The notes under the pieces are model-generated. The model saw only the letters and a program-made list of their open reading frames with translations. It did not search any database and was not told where the DNA came from. From QHXQ01 sp036389375 (GTDB lineage Bacteria > Acidobacteriota > Blastocatellia > Pyrinomonadales > Pyrinomonadaceae): a stretch of DNA of 14,749 nucleotides. Shown here in pieces: positions 14,304 to 14,749 of this stretch; positions within the stretch are counted from its first letter, which is position 1; each line of letters opens with the position of its first letter. Where the stretch lies: NCBI GenBank assembly GCA_036389375.1, contig DASVQA010000055.1, positions 1 through 14,749 on the forward strand, given 5' to 3'. The translations under genes and the position numbers were made by a program.

Positions 14304-14597
14304 TATGGCCTAACCCGACGTGGTTACGCCATAACCAAGCGCGCGCAGGGCATAATCTTCACCGGAAATGGCATAACCTCGCGTGGTTTCGTTATAACCA
14401 CGCGAGGTTATGCCATTTCCACCTGTGGTTACGTTATAACCACGCGAGCGTACGCCATTCCCTCGTGAGGGTACGCCATTCCCACACGAGAGTATGCCAT
14501 TCCCGCGTGAGAGTATGCTGTTCCCACGCGAGAGTACGCCGTTCCCACGCGAGCGCACACTATTCCCACACGTCGGAATGACGTAACCGCGCCAAAG
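14304..14597. repeat. Array of fourteen degenerate 21-bp tandem repeats
   Basis: Unbroken units of exactly 21 bp begin at 14304, 14325, 14346 and so on to 14577. The core, read on the plus strand, is TAYGCCATTCCCACGCGAG with a variable end. The middle units (about 14451-14555) are the most alike; the left half has ATAACC in place of ATTCCC. Because 21 is a multiple of 3 and no unit has a minus-strand stop until the far left, the minus strand stays open as a heptapeptide repeat (G-N-G-V-L-S-R-like) from a TTG at 14606 to 14310. No ribosome-binding site or recognisable domain goes with that frame, so I treat the array as non-coding. Together with 14598-14682, where I see no gene, it fills the gap between the metalloprotease and the MoxR-like gene. 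Confidence 0.85.
14364..14420. repeat. Perfect 25-bp inverted repeat within the tandem array
   Basis: The 25 bases at 14364-14388 (starting GGAAATGGCATAACC) are the exact reverse complement of 14396-14420, around the 7-base centre TCGTTAT. Two smaller hairpins of the same form flank it: TGGTT-7-AACCA at 14321-14337 and GTGGTT-7-AACCAC at 14425-14443. The hairpins lie 3' of the metalloprotease and could act as a bidirectional transcript end or RNA-stability element, but no T-run follows, so they are not standard terminators. Confidence 0.85.
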
Positions 14598-14682
14598 TCG
14601 CAGCAAAACCGTACACGACTAACAGGAAACCGGCTCAGGTGAGTTTCTGCGGGCCGGCCTCCGCTCTGCCGGCGTCGCCATT

Positions 14683-14749
14683 TTATCGAGGCACTTCGAC
14701 GGTGTTGAGAATGTCTGTGATGACGCTGTCGGGCGTTGCGCCGTCGAGT
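14683..14749 (-). CDS. C-terminal end of a probable MoxR-type AAA ATPase (partial)
   Basis: The minus strand reads ...LDGATPDSVITDILNTVEVPR and then TAA at 14683-14685. The gene runs off the right edge, so only about 21 residues are visible. MoxR-family AAA+ ATPases commonly end in this way, with a helix of the form x-D-x-V-I-x-x-I-L-x-x-V and a V-P-V-P-like tail. MoxR proteins are presumed chaperones that act on DUF58/VWA partners, and a DUF58 gene on the same strand lies 3 kb downstream in the reading direction. The call therefore rests on a short tail plus context and could be wrong. Confidence 0.55.
   Translation of the reverse strand, partial: LDGATPDSVITDILNTVEVPR

Noticed and set aside
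14304..14597. CRISPR array
   Set aside because: The 21-bp units are contiguous with no unique spacers, and no cas gene is in the window.
14310..14606. A 98-codon minus-strand frame of heptapeptide repeats
   Set aside because: Its TTG start has no ribosome-binding site, it has no known domain, and the openness follows from a 21-bp period. Kept as a finding on the repeat array, not as a gene.

Overview
This is a GC-rich window of dense, ordinary-length bacterial genes on both strands. The gene content suggests a soil or environmental Acidobacteriota bacterium, perhaps class Blastocatellia. Supporting features are a bifunctional FTCD, a large DUF5117-type zinc metalloprotease, a short XRE regulator with an N-terminus of the kind I associate with that group, and MoxR/DUF58/SpoIIM-type genes. 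The assignment rests on remembered family distributions and was not tested by a search.

Layout. 1-1790: a secreted subtilisin-like serine protease (S8, with I9 propeptide and a C-terminal PPC-like domain), closed by a strong terminator. 1873-2913: an alpha/beta hydrolase. 2956-3888: a small, less GC-rich patch holding an unknown gene on the minus strand and an XRE-type DNA-binding protein on the plus strand, with a near-perfect 24-bp palindrome between them. 3967-4524: a MOSC-domain protein. 4540-6529 (minus): a formimidoyltransferase-cyclodeaminase (histidine degradation) with a PilZ protein 25 bp downstream, probably one operon. 6611-9137: a phage-tail-collar (MdpB-like) gene on the minus strand, divergent from two paralogous small-domain genes (one cytoplasmic-looking, one with a twin-arginine signal) and a GNAT acetyltransferase. 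9251-11533: a SpoIIM-family membrane protein convergent with, and overlapping by 45 bp, a DUF58 protein. 11712-14291: a secreted 859-residue zinc metalloprotease. 14304-14597: an array of fourteen degenerate 21-bp repeats containing a perfect 25-bp inverted repeat. 14683-14749 (minus): the C-terminal end of what looks like a MoxR-type AAA ATPase.

How the genes may work together. MoxR, DUF58 and SpoIIM-type genes commonly sit together in membrane-associated chaperone-like clusters. Here all three are present, but a secreted metalloprotease gene and strand inversions separate them. The tail-collar gene, the paired small-domain proteins and the GNAT gene form the most unusual cassette. No other phage structural, lysis, integrase or packaging gene is visible, so I read it as a domesticated cell-surface or exported system rather than a prophage, with its function unknown. 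The two secreted proteases fit a predatory or scavenging heterotroph, but they lie far apart and need not be functionally linked.
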